From the NCBI RefSeq assembly GCF_003574465.1, contig NZ_QOWC01000043.1, positions 1-45,587 of the forward strand: a stretch of 45,587 nt of DNA, in the 5' to 3' direction. Below the pieces are notes generated by a model. It saw only the letters and a program-made list of their open reading frames with translations, did no database searches and was not told where the DNA came from. Shown one piece after another: positions 13,609 through 21,122 of the stretch. Made by a program: the position numbers and the translations under genes. Numbering within the stretch: the stretch's first letter is position 1; each line of letters starts with the position of its first letter. This DNA is from Methylobacterium crusticola (lineage in GTDB: Bacteria; Pseudomonadota; Alphaproteobacteria; Rhizobiales; Beijerinckiaceae).

Positions 13609-13824
13609 ATGCCCGCCATCGCCGTCGCGCGCCGGCTCCGCCGCAGGAGCCGGCTCTTCGCCTGGAACGCCCTGACGGTCCTGGTCCTCCTCTTCCTCAC
13701 CACCTACGTGGTGCGGGCCGGCGAGCGGGAGGTCCGCGCGGGCGCCCTCGCCACGGGGGTGCTCGCCCTGCAGGAGGCCGCGGGCCCCGCGGACCGGCGC
13801 CCCGACGCGGGCCTGCGCGGCTGA
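13609..13824 (+). CDS. Small single-span membrane protein, function unknown
   Basis: A 71-residue protein with a very basic N-terminus (VARRLRRRSR), one hydrophobic helix at about residues 18-34 (FAWNALTVLVLLFLTTYVV), and a short polar tail. AGGAGAGG at 13595-13602 lies 6 bases before ATG 13609, a strong ribosome site that supports the start. It begins 54 bases after the MetQ-like gene, so co-transcription is likely. No family was recognised. Confidence 0.6.
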   Translation: MPAIAVARRLRRRSRLFAWNALTVLVLLFLTTYVVRAGEREVRAGALATGVLALQEAAGPADRRPDAGLRG

Positions 13825-13940
13825 GCGCCCCCGCGGGCCGGTGCCCGATGCCGCGCCGGCGGCGCGGCGGCCGGCCCCTCGCCCGGCCGGCCGCGACCGG
13901 GTAAGAGCGGCGTCGCCCCTCCACCACGAGCCCGTCCGCC

Positions 13941-15302
13941 ATGGCGCCACCGATCCGCCTGAACGCCTTCGCGATGAACTGCGTCGGCCACCAGTCCCCC
14001 GGCCTCTGGCGCCACCCCCGCGACCGCTCGGCGGAGTACGGCAGCCTGGCCTACTGGACGGAGCTCGCCCGCACCCTGGAGCGGGGCCTGTTCGACGGCC
14101 TGTTCCTGGCCGACGTGCTCGGGGTCTACGACGTCTACGCCGGCTCGCCCGCCGCGGCGCTGCGGAACGCCGCGCAGGTGCCCCTCGCCGACCCGATGCT
14201 GCTCGTGCCGGCCATGGCCGCGGTGACGGAGCGTCTCGGCTTCGGCATCACCTGCAACCTGTCCTACGAGCCGCCCTACCTGCTGGCGCGGCGCTTCTCG
14301 ACCCTCGACCAGCTCACCGGGGGGCGCGTCGGCTGGAACATCGTCACCGGCTACCTCGACAGCGCCGCCCGGGCGATGGGGCTCCCGCGCCAGGCCGCCC
14401 ACGACGACCGCTACGACGTGGCCGAGGAGTACATGCAGGTCGTCTACGCGCTCTGGGAGGGGTCGTGGGCGGACGACGCCGTGGTGGCCGACCGGGCCCG
14501 CGGCGTCTTCGTGGACCCCGAGCGGGTGCGGGCGGTCCGCCACGAGGGCCCGCATTTCCGCCTCGACGGCATCCATCTCTGCGCGCCGACGCCCCAGCGC
14601 ACGCCCTTCCTCTACCAGGCCGGGACCTCGCCGAAGGGGCGCGACTTCGCCGGCCGGCACGCCGAGGCGGTGTTCCTCTCCGGTCCCTCGGAGGCGGTGG
14701 TGGCGCCGCGGGTCGCGGCGCTCCGCCAGTCCCTCGCGGCCCACGGCCGCGACCCGGGCGACGTGACGGTCTACGCGCTCGCCACCGTGATCGTGGCCGG
14801 GACCGACGCGGCCGCCGAGGCCCGGCTCGCCGAGTACCGCGCCCACATCAGCGACGAGGGCGCCCTGACGCTGATGTCCGGCTGGACCGGGGTCGATTTC
14901 TCCCGGCTCGACCTCGATGCCGAGGTGCGCCACGTCGAGAACGACGCCGGGCGGAGCGCCATGGACAACATCACCCGGGCCGACCCCGGCCGGGTCTGGA
15001 CGGTGCGGGAGGTGGCCCGCCACGTCGGCATCGGCGGCATCGGCCCGGTCTTCGTCGGCGCGCCGGCGACCGTCGCCGACGCCCTGGAGGGCTGGATCGC
15101 CCGCACGGGCGTCGACGGCTTCAACCTCGCCTACGCGGTGGCGCCCGAGAGCTTCACGGACGCGGTCGACCTGCTGGTGCCGGAGCTCCAAGGCCGCGGG
15201 CGCTACCCCCTCGCCTCCCCGGCCGGCACCCTGCGCGCGCGGCTCACCGGACGCTCGCGGCTGCCCGCCAGCCATCCGGCCGCCTCCCTCCGGCGCGGGT
15301 GA
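13941..15302 (+). CDS. LLM-class flavin-dependent monooxygenase (NtaA/SnaA/DszA family)
   Basis: A 453-residue FMNH2- or FADH2-dependent oxygenase with a luciferase-like TIM barrel. Family markers are MNCVGHQSPGLWRHP, FDGLFLADVLGVYDVY, GFGITCNLSYEPPYLLARR, GGRVGWNIVTGYLDSAAR and LYQAGTSPKGRDFAGRHAEA (cited at its 20-residue limit). The family oxidises aminopolycarboxylates, dibenzothiophene sulfone and other organosulfur compounds and needs a separate flavin reductase, which is not present here. It lies 116 bases after the small membrane gene and downstream of the MetQ-like binding protein, so a sulfur-scavenging role is inferred from context. Substrate is unknown. Confidence 0.9.
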   Translation: MAPPIRLNAFAMNCVGHQSPGLWRHPRDRSAEYGSLAYWTELARTLERGLFDGLFLADVLGVYDVYAGSPAAALRNAAQVPLADPMLLVPAMAAVTERLGFGITCNLSYEPPYLLARRFSTLDQLTGGRVGWNIVTGYLDSAARAMGLPRQAAHDDRYDVAEEYMQVVYALWEGSWADDAVVADRARGVFVDPERVRAVRHEGPHFRLDGIHLCAPTPQRTPFLYQAGTSPKGRDFAGRHAEAVFLSGPSEAVVAPRVAALRQSLAAHGRDPGDVTVYALATVIVAGTDAAAEARLAEYRAHISDEGALTLMSGWTGVDFSRLDLDAEVRHVENDAGRSAMDNITRADPGRVWTVREVARHVGIGGIGPVFVGAPATVADALEGWIARTGVDGFNLAYAVAPESFTDAVDLLVPELQGRGRYPLASPAGTLRARLTGRSRLPASHPAASLRRG

Positions 15303-15306
15303 GCGC

Positions 15307-15337
15307 GGGCGGCGGCCCCGCACGGGGGACGCCGCCC
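15307..15337. terminator. Nested GC hairpin between converging genes
   Basis: GGGCGGC (15307-15313) pairs with GCCGCCC (15331-15337), and within it CCCCG (15316-15320) pairs with CGGGG (15323-15327). It lies immediately after the monooxygenase stop and ahead of the opposing gene ending at 15370. No T-run follows, so it may act as a bidirectional pause or 3'-end stem. Confidence 0.4.
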
Positions 15338-15369
15338 GGAGGCATCGGCCGCGCAGCCGGCCGGGCCCG

Positions 15370-16011
15370 CTACTCCGAGGCGGACGGCTTGTCGGAATAG
15401 ACGTGGAAGTGGTGCCGCCCGGTGCTGACCGTGTACTCCAGGATGTAGTCCGGCAGACGCAGCCGGTCCTCGCCGAAATCCAATCCCCGCTCGGCCCGGC
15501 TGCGGCGCGCCCGCGCCAGGGCTCCGTCCTCGAGCGTGGCGAGGAGGGCGTCGCAGTCGCCGTGCGTGAGCTCGGTTCGCAGGCTGCGGATGATGGCGGC
15601 GAGGAGCCGGCGCCAGTCCTCGACGCCTCGTGCCGTGTGGTCCTTCAGCGTCGCGCTGATCTCCGTGATCGCCGCGTCGCTGCTGCACCCGAGCATGTAA
15701 TCCGCGAGGCGATAGTTCAGCACTTCCTGGCTCTGCGGGAAGAACCGCTGCGGCGTGTAGACGGGCTGCGGCAGGTCGGCCCTGCCCGCCGCGAGGTGCC
15801 GCGCGAAGTTCGCCTTGTAGGTGTCGCACGCGACGTAGCCGGCGACCGTCGCGGGCACCGGCGGGGCGGCGGCGTACGGGGCCGATGCCGCGCGGTGCTG
15901 ATGCTGGGCGGCCGCGAGGCAGATCGCCAGGATCGGCAGCCCGACCGCGGCGAGGTAGGCGGTCTGTACCGGCTTGGAGCCGGGAGCGGGGACCCCGATG
16001 GACCGCGGCAT
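15370..16011 (-). CDS. Hypothetical exported or membrane-anchored protein
   Basis: A 213-residue protein if started at ATG 16011 (MPRSIGVPAPGSKP); a TTG at 16071 would add 20 residues. One hydrophobic stretch near the N-terminus (AYLAAVGLPILAICLAAAQ) indicates a signal anchor. The rest is predicted soluble and contains three cysteines (YVACDTYK, MLGCSSDAA, HGDCDALL), many alanines, and a C-terminal LPDYILEYTVSTGRHHFHVY. No family was recognised. It is monocistronic, convergent with the monooxygenase, and followed by another short exported or membrane gene on the same strand. Confidence 0.6.
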   Translation of the reverse strand: MPRSIGVPAPGSKPVQTAYLAAVGLPILAICLAAAQHQHRAASAPYAAAPPVPATVAGYVACDTYKANFARHLAAGRADLPQPVYTPQRFFPQSQEVLNYRLADYMLGCSSDAAITEISATLKDHTARGVEDWRRLLAAIIRSLRTELTHGDCDALLATLEDGALARARRSRAERGLDFGEDRLRLPDYILEYTVSTGRHHFHVYSDKPSASE

Positions 16012-16067
16012 GGTGAGCCCCCGGATCGCCGTCGTGCCTGATGCGCCGCGCCGCGCGGACGAGCCGA

Positions 16068-16214
16068 TCAATCGATGGGCGGGGGCTCGGGGGCAGGCAC
16101 AGACAGCACCGCGTCATCCTGCTCCGATCCCGACGCGCTCGCGCCGGGGTGGAAGGCGGTTTCGATCTGCACGAGCAGTATGAGGCACAGGACGATGATA
16201 ATGAGACGGAGCAT
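16068..16214 (-). CDS. Small hydrophobic exported peptide, function unknown
   Basis: A 48-residue product: MLRLIIIVLCLILLVQIETA forms one membrane helix or signal peptide, followed by a polar Ser/Pro/Asp-rich tail (SEQDDAVLSVPAPEPPPID). ATG 16214 is preceded by a weak G-run. It overlaps the 5' extension of the next gene's alternative start but not its preferred one. Reality is supported by the clear hydrophobic-polar design; no homologue was recognised. Confidence 0.4.
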   Translation of the reverse strand: MLRLIIIVLCLILLVQIETAFHPGASASGSEQDDAVLSVPAPEPPPID

Positions 16215-16757
16215 TGCACACCCCCCATCGCGAGATCGATGATCTCGAAAGCCTGTCACGGGAACGATGGGATCCAAAGTACTGGACAAATACGCTGGGC
16301 GCCTCCTGCGATCGGATGATGACACGCGCCGGCGGCGGCCGCATTGCCCGAATACGCTGCTCGGGGCCGCCGGACCGGCCGGGACCGGTTTCCGCGGGAG
16401 GTGCGTGGCGCCGGCGAGGAGGGGCGAGACGCGCTTCATCGGGGCGCCGGGCGCGCGGCCGGCGGGCCCGCGCGTCGCCGGGCGCCGGCGTCCCTGCATC
16501 GTCGGGGTTCGCGGCGCGGCGGAACGACGGCGGGCTGCGGGGCGCGGCGGGGTGACGGGCCGGGCCTTCGACCTCATGGCGGGCTCGGCGGCGCCCGGCG
16601 CGGCGCCAGACGGGAGCGGAGGCGCCGGCATGGGGCTGCGCCGGCCCGGGGGGAGGACCGGTGTCGCGCGGCCCCGCCCGGTCCCGCGCGCCGGCCGGTC
16701 CCAGCCCGGCCCGCGGGGTTCGACGGCGTCCCGCGGCCTCCGGCGCGGCGCCGCGCG
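16215..16757. other. Non-coding gap with a small palindrome
   Basis: No credible gene is seen in these 543 bases; open frames here are GC-driven and low-complexity. The left part is AT-richer and contains CGAGATC-GAT-GATCTCG, a perfect 7-bp inverted repeat at 16231-16247, about 17 bases upstream of the small exported peptide gene and so a possible operator for it. The remainder (16320-16757) is extremely GC-rich. Confidence 0.4.
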
Positions 16758-16895
16758 CTACCGCCCGTTCAACCGTCGATGGATGCTGATCAGCGCGTCC
16801 GCGGCGCTGTCGGTCAGGTTCGTGATGATGACGTGCGGACCGAGGTAGACGGTGCAGTAGCCGTCGAACGCACGTTCCTTGCGGGCCTCGACCAT
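16758..16895 (-). CDS. Short orphan protein (45 residues)
   Basis: The product begins MVEARKERAFDGYCTVYLGP and ends with the basic ISIHRRLNGR. GAGGA lies about 8 bases before ATG 16895, and the gene starts 33 bases after the stop of the next upstream orphan, in the same direction, so the two probably share a transcript. Codon use is typical of the window (G/C third positions). Unknown function; the TVYLGPHVIITNLTD core looks like two short beta strands. Confidence 0.5.
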   Translation of the reverse strand: MVEARKERAFDGYCTVYLGPHVIITNLTDSAADALISIHRRLNGR

Positions 16896-16928
16896 GATCG
16901 CGATCCTCGCGGCTCGGTTGCGGGAAAC

Positions 16929-17144
16929 CTAGGGATGAGCGCCCAACCCCACCCAGAGCACCCGGCGATCGGGAGACACCATCCACACGACGTTGACGCG
17001 GGCATCCGCGGTGTTGAGGCCGATCGCGCGCGCCATCTCCAGGGCCTCGGAATCCGTCGCCGCCGAGATCTCGTGGCGGTAGAGGACCGGGCTCATCACG
17101 CCGTCCGGCTCGTTCTCCGCACCCAGGAAGTGGTAGACCGCCAT
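16929..17144 (-). CDS. Small orphan protein (71 residues)
   Basis: Soluble product MAVYHFLGAENEPDGVMSPV... with a central amphipathic helix (ATDSEALEMARAIGL) and C-terminal beta-like VNVVWMVSPDRRVLWVGL. A GAGG lies about 6 bases before ATG 17144. It resembles in size and layout the neighbouring 17299-17565 product, which also has a strand segment followed by an Ala-rich D/E-rich helix; common origin is possible but not shown. It leads a two-gene unit with the 45-residue orphan. Confidence 0.55.
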   Translation of the reverse strand: MAVYHFLGAENEPDGVMSPVLYRHEISAATDSEALEMARAIGLNTADARVNVVWMVSPDRRVLWVGLGAHP

Positions 17145-17298
17145 GGTTGCCTCGCAGCTTGATTGCCTGATTACTGCACGGGCCGTGCCAGCCTGAGAAC
17201 AACGCCTATCGAATCGGGCCGGCTCCCGGCCTCTACCGCTTATGGCGCTCGCCCGTACCGGAAGGCGGGACGGCGGCGCCGCGCCCTCGCGCCGCCCG

Positions 17299-17565
17299 TC
17301 ACCCCTGGCGCCCGCTGGCCGCCGGCCCGCCTCCGCGGCCGGCCCGGGGCGGCATGCGCGCGATGAGCCGGGCGCGGTCCCGGACCTCCACGGCGTAGCG
17401 GGCCGTGAAAGCCGCGGCGCGCCGGATCGCCGCCGCGTCGTCGTCCGCGACCATCCTGTACGTGTCGACGACCGCATCGGACGGATCCAGCAGGCAGACA
17501 CTGTAGGTCGTGTCGCCGAACCGCATCGCACTGCCGTACGTGTGGGTGATCGCCATATTGGTCAT
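17299..17565 (-). CDS. Small orphan protein (88 residues)
   Basis: Product MTNMAITHTYGSAMRFGDTT... with DTTYSVCLLDPSDAVVDTYR, then an Ala/Asp-rich helix (DDDAAAIRRAAAFTARYAV) and a Gly/Pro/Arg tail. ATG 17565 or ATG 17556 could start it; neither has a strong ribosome site. The 223-base gap upstream is shared with the divergent 17789 gene. No family was recognised. Confidence 0.5.
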   Translation of the reverse strand: MTNMAITHTYGSAMRFGDTTYSVCLLDPSDAVVDTYRMVADDDAAAIRRAAAFTARYAVEVRDRARLIARMPPRAGRGGGPAASGRQG

Positions 17566-17788
17566 GGGTGCCGCACGCAACGGGTCGCGCTCTGCCACGA
17601 CCGGGCGCACTCCGCCGTCGCGGGATGTTTGCGTTGTAGCGTGGAAATCTCGGGGTCATGAAGTGGGGATTTGCCTGACCGGCGTGCGGCCCGCGACCCC
17701 GGCGCCCGCGATGGCGGCGGGGCGAGGCGCATCCGCGCCCTATCTCAGGGGCTGAGCCGCGCGGCGGCTGCCACGACGGAGCGTGAGC

Positions 17789-18022
17789 ATGACGAAGCTC
17801 TTCATCGCGAAGATCGGCCGGGACCATCCCCTGGTGACGGTGCGGGCCGCAGGCGAGGGCGAGGCCAGGCTGTTCCTCGAGGCCGCCTATCCGGACGAGA
17901 CGATCGAGGCGGTGGCGGAGCCGAGCGACTGGGTGAGCGATGCCGACACCGGGAGCCGGGCCGGCGACATCCGCGAGCACCCGGGCGTGGCCTGGCAGGC
18001 CCCGTCGAGCCTCCCGGGCTGA
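17789..18022 (+). CDS. Small orphan protein (77 residues)
   Basis: Product MTKLFIAKIGRDHPLVTVRA followed by an acidic region (GEGEARLFLEAAYPDETIEA). ACGGAG at 17775-17780 is 8 bases before ATG 17789 but only 2 before the in-frame GTG 17783, so ATG is chosen. It is divergent from the 17299-17565 gene. Soluble; function unknown. Confidence 0.55.
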   Translation: MTKLFIAKIGRDHPLVTVRAAGEGEARLFLEAAYPDETIEAVAEPSDWVSDADTGSRAGDIREHPGVAWQAPSSLPG

Positions 18023-18246
18023 TCCGCGCGCGGCGCCCTTCTCAAATGAGTGTGCCGGCCCGGCGGCGACGCGTTACGGTCAAGGTCGGGACCCCGCCTT
18101 CCCGCCCGGCCCCGCCGAGGCGGGTTCTTTCTGAGATCAGCGCGCCGCACACCGCCGCCGGCGCTCTGATGCCCCGGGCAGACGCGCCGAGCGCAGCCTG
18201 CCCGGGGCTCACCCCCCGCAGGCCGGGGCGCACCGCCCGGTCCTCG

Positions 18247-18696
18247 CTAGTGGAGTGCGAGCTCGCGGGAATGATCCGCGACGGACAGCTGCGCCGTGCT
18301 CGCGAGCGAGACCGGGAGCGCGACGTCCCGCGGCACCGGCATCGTCTGACGGGACACGTCCTTCTGCGGCGGCCCAGGCTCCGCGGCCCGGGCGGAGAGG
18401 GTCGCGGCGCGTTCCCGCTCGGTGTGCTCGGCCTGCTCGGCCAGATCCTCGAGCTTGTACGCCGCCAGGGCGGCACAGCTCGCCACGAAGGCGAGGAGGC
18501 GGCTGGGCTGCGCGAACTCCTTGCAGAACATCAGGTAGCCTGCGTTCGCGGCAAAGAACAGAATCAGGCCAAGGGCCGTCAGATTGAACAACTGCCCGGA
18601 CTGTAGATACACAAACAAGACGACAGCCAATAAGATGGCGGAGGCGCCAACGAGGCAATATCTGATATATTCAGAGTACAATCGGTAGCCCTCCAC
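18247..18696 (-). CDS. Small multi-span membrane protein, function unknown
   Basis: A 149-residue protein with three hydrophobic segments (about residues 12-31, 36-56 and 66-80; for example YCLVGASAILLAVVLFVYL and TALGLILFFAANAGYLMF), then a charged, helical cytoplasmic-like tail (KLEDLAEQAEHTERERAA) ending in a polar extension. GTG 18694-18696 is the only start that keeps the first helix whole. A candidate promoter lies about 55 bases upstream at the edge of an AT-rich patch. No family was recognised. Confidence 0.6.
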   Translation of the reverse strand: MEGYRLYSEYIRYCLVGASAILLAVVLFVYLQSGQLFNLTALGLILFFAANAGYLMFCKEFAQPSRLLAFVASCAALAAYKLEDLAEQAEHTERERAATLSARAAEPGPPQKDVSRQTMPVPRDVALPVSLASTAQLSVADHSRELALH

Positions 18697-19325
18697 ATTG
18701 CGTGCGCCGCACGCGCGCGGCGTGAACCGTCACGCTGGTCGCCCGGCGAGGCACAATAGGGTCAATTAAGGCTTGGTTAAGGCACGACATAGCCCGCCGG
18801 CGTCCCATGTGCCTCCCGGCATCGCAGCGTTGGCGGTGGCATCGCGGTTGGCAGAGTGATGAATACGATCCGACTTGCCGGCAGAAATTTCAATCTATAC
18901 TAGATCAAAATTCAATATATTGTACATATCGATGGATTTTGGCCGTGAATAACCGGTTGATTTCATTTTGTAGCGGCCGCGCTCAAAAGAAATTCAATCA
19001 GTCAGGATTGTGCCAATCCCGAGAACGGCAGTTCGACTTGCGGCGGCCGGTCCGGCTGCGGTGGCCGTGGTGGCGTCGGGCCGAGGGCGGGGACGATGGC
19101 AGCCGACGGCGGGGGCTCCCGCAGCACGCGATCGTGGCGGAGATCAGGCCGAAAGGAGGCCGAAGGTCGCTCGAAGGAATCGGGAGGCCTGCCCGTGCGC
19201 GTGAACCTGCGAGCAGGGTTGCCGGATGTCGGACGCCACCGCACCGGTTGCGAGAGCGGCGACGGGATCGTGCACCATGAGGTCCCCGCGTCCGGTGGCA
19301 GGCCGCCGCGCGTGCGCCCGTGCGG
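18697..19325. other. Long non-coding gap with an AT-rich patch
   Basis: The 629 bases have no convincing gene. From about 18880 to 19010 base composition drops sharply to A/T-rich (for example TCAATCTATACTAGATC and TTCAATATATTGTACATATC), unlike anything else in the window. A frame at 18807-19280 crosses this but changes composition midway and has no ribosome site. The rest (19020-19325) is GC-rich and featureless. The patch could be a promoter or origin-like region, a remnant of foreign DNA, or an unrecognised RNA gene. Confidence 0.45.
18753..18780 (-). promoter_or_regulatory. Candidate sigma-70 promoter for the 18247-18696 gene
   Basis: On the minus strand TTAACC (18775-18780) and TATTGT (18753-18758) are 16 bases apart, each matching four of six consensus positions. 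They stand out in a GC-rich context and point to the GTG at 18696, leaving a leader of about 50 bases. Confidence 0.35.
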
Positions 19326-19607
19326 TCACTCGGGAGGGGTGCAGCGGCCGTCCCGCAGGAGTGCCCATTCCTCGCAGACGCGGCCGTCGGGGAAGCGGCA
19401 ATACCCGGTCTGGCCGCTGTCACGGCTTCGGATCTCGGACGTCCCGCCCTTCTCTGCGCAGCTCACGGATGCGGAGTTTCCGAGGGTGAGGCGCTCGGAA
19501 CGGCCGCGTTGACCCGCCTCGGCGCCGGCGGCGATCAGGCACGCGCAGACCATGAGGAGAGACCGGGCCACTACGGCAGCCGGTCTTCGTTCCCGATGAT
19601 CGATCAC
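19326..19607 (-). CDS. DUF333 domain exported protein
   Basis: A 93-residue secreted protein. The N-terminus is a signal peptide (SLLMVCACLIAAGAEAGQ), followed by a DUF333 domain with the characteristic NSASVSCAEKGGTSEI, GQTGYCRFPDGRVCEEWALL and the final RDGRC cysteine; four cysteines probably form disulfides. DUF333 occurs in small periplasmic or haemolysin-like proteins without a settled function. GTG 19607 is chosen because GGAGGAG lies 8 bases upstream; ATG at the MVCAC position is an alternative. Confidence 0.8.
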   Translation of the reverse strand: MIDHRERRPAAVVARSLLMVCACLIAAGAEAGQRGRSERLTLGNSASVSCAEKGGTSEIRSRDSGQTGYCRFPDGRVCEEWALLRDGRCTPPE

Positions 19608-19921
19608 GATCGTTGCTCCTCCACCGGCCGCTTCACCTGCATCGGCCCGTCCGCGCGTCGCCGCCCGCGCGTACACGGCCTGATCTGCGAAGACCCGCCC
19701 GGCCTTCGCGCGCCGCGCGTCGTGCGGCCGGAGAGCGGATCCGCATCGGGGCGGGCCGCCGGCATCGTCCCGCGCCCGCCTCGCCGTGGTGGCGGGCTCG
19801 ACCGGTGCCGACGACGGTGCCGGGCTGGCGCCCGTCGGGGCTCGTGGGCGGCTGGGGGCCGGATGCCGGGCCCCTCGCCATGCCCCGCCACGATGACGCC
19901 GGCAGGCCCGGCGGTCCCGGA
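19608..19921. other. Gap without a recognised gene
   Basis: These 314 bases between the DUF333 gene and the next orphan are GC-rich. Only the ribosome site of the DUF333 gene (about 19615-19622) is identifiable. Open frames on both strands are low-complexity Arg/Pro/Ala and are not supported. Confidence 0.4.
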
Positions 19922-20176
19922 TCACCTTGCCTTCGGCTTGGCCTTGGCCTTGGCCTTCGGGGCGGGCGCGGCGGCGGCGATCTCCGCGTCCCGCTCCAGC
20001 CGTGCCGCCTTCAGGCGCACCATGTTCTCGTCGCGGCTGCGGTCGGCCGAGGCGATGTCCTCCCAGGCCTGCTTGGCCATCTCGGCACGTTCGGCCTGCA
20101 TCGCCGCCCGGTGCTCGCGCTGGGAGGCCTTGGCCGGTTCGGTGGCGCCGTCGGGCGCGTCGTCATGGGTGCTCAT
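19922..20176 (-). CDS. Small charged helical protein with a Lys-Ala tail
   Basis: An 84-residue, almost entirely helical and highly charged protein (EPAKASQREHRAAMQAERAE, then ENMVRLKAARLERDAEI) ending in the basic APKAKAKAKPKAR tail typical of nucleic-acid-binding extensions. ATG 20176 follows an AAGGAT by about 7 bases. No family was recognised; DNA binding is a guess from the tail only. Confidence 0.55.
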   Translation of the reverse strand: MSTHDDAPDGATEPAKASQREHRAAMQAERAEMAKQAWEDIASADRSRDENMVRLKAARLERDAEIAAAAPAPKAKAKAKPKAR

Positions 20177-20396
20177 CGTTGATCCTTATCGTTCCTGCCG
20201 GGTGGTCGACCAGCCTCGCTGCGCCGCCGGCATCCCTGGAGGCGTCCCTGCGATCGTGCGGGCGCTTCCTGCCGTCGTCGTGAGCCCCGGTCGGCAGGCC
20301 CGTGCAATCCCTCTGACTGCCCGTCCGCGCGCGGCCGCGAAGCGCGGCATGGCGTCGCGCCAGGATCGCCGCCCCGCTGCCCTCCGGGGGCGTCCG

Positions 20397-20434
20397 AAAA
20401 CGACGAGGGCCGCCGAGTGGCAGCCCTCAAGTCG
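20397..20434 (-). terminator. Rho-independent terminator of the tRNA-Gly gene
   Basis: On the minus strand, 21 bases past the tRNA 3' end, GAGGGCTGCC (20419-20428) pairs with GGCGGCCCTC (20405-20414) across a 4-base loop. Outer CGAC/GTCG bases extend the stem past a 2-base bulge, and TTTT follows at 20397-20400. Confidence 0.8.
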
Positions 20435-20454
20435 TCCGGATCGTTGAGGAAAAC

Positions 20455-20529
20455 TGGAGCGGGCGAAGGGATTCGAACCCTCGACCCCAACCTTGGCAAG
20501 GTTGTGCTCTACCCCTGAGCTACACCCGC
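20455..20529 (-). tRNA. tRNA-Gly (anticodon GCC)
   Basis: A 75-base gene including an encoded CCA. The acceptor stem GCGGGTG pairs with CGCCCGC with one G-T pair, the discriminator is T, and the D arm is GCTCAGGGGTAGAGC. The anticodon stem-loop CCTTGCCAAGG gives GCC, and the T arm carries GGTTCGAATCC. A terminator follows. It borders the orphan-gene region, and tRNA-Gly genes are common island insertion sites, but no integrase or duplicated 3' end was seen. Confidence 0.97.
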
Positions 20530-20625
20530 TCTCGCGTTTTCCGGAGCCACCGTGGCGGCGCCGATGGGCGGCATAAACACCATTCCGCCGGCGGGCGCAA
20601 GGGGGAGATCGCGGCGCGCGGCCCG

Positions 20626-21099
20626 TCACCAGCGCGCGGCGGGCGGGATGCCGTGCGCGATCTCGGCGAGGCGCGCCCGGGTGGCCGTCGTCGTGTCGGC
20701 GGGCAGGTCGCCGAGGGGGAAGAAGCCGCACTCGGCGATCTCGCGGTCGGGGCGCTTGGGCGCCCGGACCGCGAAGGCGCGGGCGACGTAGAGCGCGACG
20801 TGGTCGCGTCCGGAGGCGGCGGCATTGAGGTAGAAGCCGTGCAGGCGGGGCGTCACGGCGGGGTCGAGCACCACCTCGGCCTCCTCCAGGAACTCCCGGC
20901 CGAGGGCCTCGAGGGCGGTCTCGCCGGGCTCGACGCCGCCGCCCGGCAGGTGCCAGCCGGCCACGTAGGTGTGCCGGATCAGGCAGACCCGGTCCTCTCC
21001 GTCGATGGCCGCGCCGCGCACGCCGAGGGTCATCCCGCGGGTGACGCGCCAGACCAGGTGGGCGCCGCGCATGAGCAGGTGCTGCGTGCGTCGTGTCAC
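20626..21099 (-). CDS. Nudix hydrolase family protein
   Basis: A 157-residue hydrolase of nucleoside diphosphates linked to another group. The Nudix box is GGGVEPGETALEALGREFLE followed by EAEV; the REFLEE core that binds metal is intact, while the usual final glycine is replaced. An N-terminal arginine-rich helix precedes the beta core (LGVRGAAIDGEDRVCLIRHT). GTG 21099 is supported by GGGAGGGG about 6 bases upstream. It follows the FAH-family gene by 23 bases in the same direction, so the two are probably co-transcribed. Substrate unknown. Confidence 0.88.
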   Translation of the reverse strand: MTRRTQHLLMRGAHLVWRVTRGMTLGVRGAAIDGEDRVCLIRHTYVAGWHLPGGGVEPGETALEALGREFLEEAEVVLDPAVTPRLHGFYLNAAASGRDHVALYVARAFAVRAPKRPDREIAECGFFPLGDLPADTTTATRARLAEIAHGIPPAARW

Positions 21100-21122
21100 G
21101 TCGTCCCCTCCCGGGCGCCCGC

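Noticed and set aside
18807..19280. A 157-codon frame crossing the AT-rich patch
   Set aside because: No ribosome site, abrupt composition change, and the second half is Arg/Gly low complexity.
15370..20529. An integrative element at tRNA-Gly
   Set aside because: No integrase, no transposase and no duplicated tRNA 3' end (such as GGATTCGAACCC) was found to the left.
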